Assembly (NCBI GenBank): GCA_902764825.1
Contig: CACWXL010000007.1
Span: 1 to 64,000, forward strand
Origin: Oscillospiraceae bacterium
GTDB taxonomy: Bacteria; Bacillota; Clostridia; Saccharofermentanales; Saccharofermentanaceae
Reading direction: 5' to 3'
DNA: 64,000 nucleotides
Numbering within the stretch: the first letter of the stretch is position 1; every line of letters begins with the position of its first letter. The notes below the pieces were generated by a model. That model did not search any database. It was not told the DNA's origin and saw only the letters and a list, made by a program, of their open reading frames with translations. Shown piece by piece: positions 63,015 to 64,000 of the stretch. The position numbers and the translations under genes were made by a program.

Positions 63015-63979
63015 TATGTTTCTCCTTGAGCCGTCGTCGTTGTCGCTGCCGTTCCTGCCGTATACGCTGTCAATTCAGTTGACGTCGTCTCCGTAGTGGT
63101 CGTGGTCGACTCTGTCTGCGACTCGCTTTCTACTTCGATCCTGTGTGCTGCAGTATCCTGCGGCATGTTCGCGGTAGAGTATGTGCCGAAGCTTGATTCG
63201 TAAGCACTTACGAGAGCTGAAACCTCAGGATCGAATCTGTTGCGGTAGAACTCTCTGTGCAGGTATTCAAGCCTGTCCTGTGCGTCACCGCCGGCCTCGA
63301 TCTGTTTTACCAGAGGAATAATACCAAATATGATGAGAAGCGTCACTAGTAACATTGACAGAATTACAACGCCGACAACGACTAAACTTTTCATCCTCTC
63401 TCTGGGAGATTTTATATCCTCAATATCTATTGAATCATCAGGGAGCTCATCAGCAACACCGCCCGAACGCATCATGATATCTCTTCTCTCTTTGGAAGAT
63501 GCCATTTGAGGCGGTTCGGATGTCTTCTGCGCCTTCGTAAGGATAGGTGCCTGGAAGTTCGCTCTTGCAGCAGGAGAAGATCCTGATGCCATCTGTGCAT
63601 TCTTGAGCTTTCCGGCAATATCTGCAGGCGGCAGATCCGGCGGAGGATTCTTGATATCCTCTCTTACCATTCTCAGCGCTTCCTGTGCGATGGACAGATA
63701 CTGCTCCGTGGCAAGGACGCCCTGAATGGCAAACATAAGGCTTCCTTCAGCTCTCTTGAACTGGCCTTCCCTTGCAAGACAGAGACCGAAGATCAATGCC
63801 GGATCTCCCCACTTCTGATACTGGGAGATCAAGGGCTTTAAGAATATCTGCGCAACGTCAGTGCCTTCGCCCTGACTGTTCTGCAATGCTCTGTTGTACT
63901 GACGGACAATGCGGGCCTTTTCCTCATTGCTGACATCGAAAAGGATGAGACTCGACTCATTTATAGGCTGTATCATCAT
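63014..63979 (-). CDS. Hypothetical single-pass membrane protein, maybe 5'-partial
   Basis: The protein has a cytosolic helical part with TPR-like PALIFGLCLAREGQFKRAEGSL (residues about 60-100), a polar linker, one TM at about 198-222 and an external segment ending in an S/T-rich tail (ESQTESTTTTTETT). This resembles the 38.5-41.8 kb protein in topology. The frame stays open to the window edge (63980-64000) with no ribosome site before ATG 63979, so the true start may lie outside. It is coupled to thrC. Confidence 0.6.
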   Translation of the reverse strand: MMIQPINESSLILFDVSNEEKARIVRQYNRALQNSQGEGTDVAQIFLKPLISQYQKWGDPALIFGLCLAREGQFKRAEGSLMFAIQGVLATEQYLSIAQEALRMVREDIKNPPPDLPPADIAGKLKNAQMASGSSPAARANFQAPILTKAQKTSEPPQMASSKERRDIMMRSGGVADELPDDSIDIEDIKSPRERMKSLVVVGVVILSMLLVTLLIIFGIIPLVKQIEAGGDAQDRLEYLHREFYRNRFDPEVSALVSAYESSFGTYSTANMPQDTAAHRIEVESESQTESTTTTTETTSTELTAYTAGTAATTTTAQGET

Positions 63980-64000
63980 GCAGAAGCTTAAATAGTCGTG

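Noticed and set aside
1..64000. CRISPR array or insertion sequences
   Set aside because: No regularly spaced direct repeats and no transposase frame were found in reading the window.

Overview
The window looks like a chromosomal segment of a low-to-moderate GC Bacillota (class Clostridia), probably an anaerobic gut or rumen lineage. Support: strong AGGAGG-type ribosome sites, dense short-gap operons with ATGA/TAATG stop-start overlaps, a Spo0A-C-like protein, the MEP isoprenoid genes ispD/ispF, the LL-diaminopimelate aminotransferase route to lysine/peptidoglycan, a QueT importer, and many Clostridia-type families (WYL regulator, DUF1858, CmpB-like membrane protein, class V aminotransferase beside serA). 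Species-level naming is not possible from sequence alone.

Left end (1-4.6 kb) is accessory DNA. It holds a YezG-like immunity protein, then a mobilizable-element core (ribbon-helix-helix accessory protein, MOBP-type relaxase, RepA-like AAA ATPase, excisionase-like protein) abutting the 3' end of a tRNA-Thr(UGU). I found no integrase. An oriT-like hairpin pair lies upstream of the mob genes, and an 11-bp tandem repeat lies between the excisionase and the tRNA.

4.7-28.7 kb is housekeeping: a cytidylate-kinase-like/PD-(D/E)XK-like fusion with hpt; a roughly 650-bp gene-free, hairpin-rich block that may encode a large structured RNA on the minus strand; a dinB/radical SAM/membrane operon; a two-component system with a polytopic sensor; HU beside a Spo0A-C-like protein; the ligA operon; gapA; and the alaS-HIT-trmB operon. 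Two consecutive 52-nt hairpin repeats lie between the metallophosphoesterase and gapA.

28.9-47.3 kb holds a DUF1015/FAD-oxidoreductase/DUF2298 operon; a GH32 protein whose nucleophile Asp is replaced by Asn; serA and a serC-like aminotransferase; a 1096-residue protein joining a degenerate PP2C-like domain to a membrane anchor and a LysM-like external domain; a DUF885 lipoprotein; a degenerate adenylate-forming protein; and dapL.

47.4-64 kb holds radA and ispD converging on ispF; an Mrp ATPase with a thioredoxin-like lipoprotein; a methyltransferase/QueT/oxidoreductase operon; carA; a single-chain CarB-DapF fusion; and thrC. The biosynthetic genes connect: carbamoyl phosphate for arginine/pyrimidines, meso-diaminopimelate through DapL plus the fused DapF, and serine and threonine. 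Most entries are ordinary core metabolism. The most unusual items are the CarB-DapF fusion, the pseudophosphatase-LysM protein, the kinase-nuclease fusion and the candidate large RNA.
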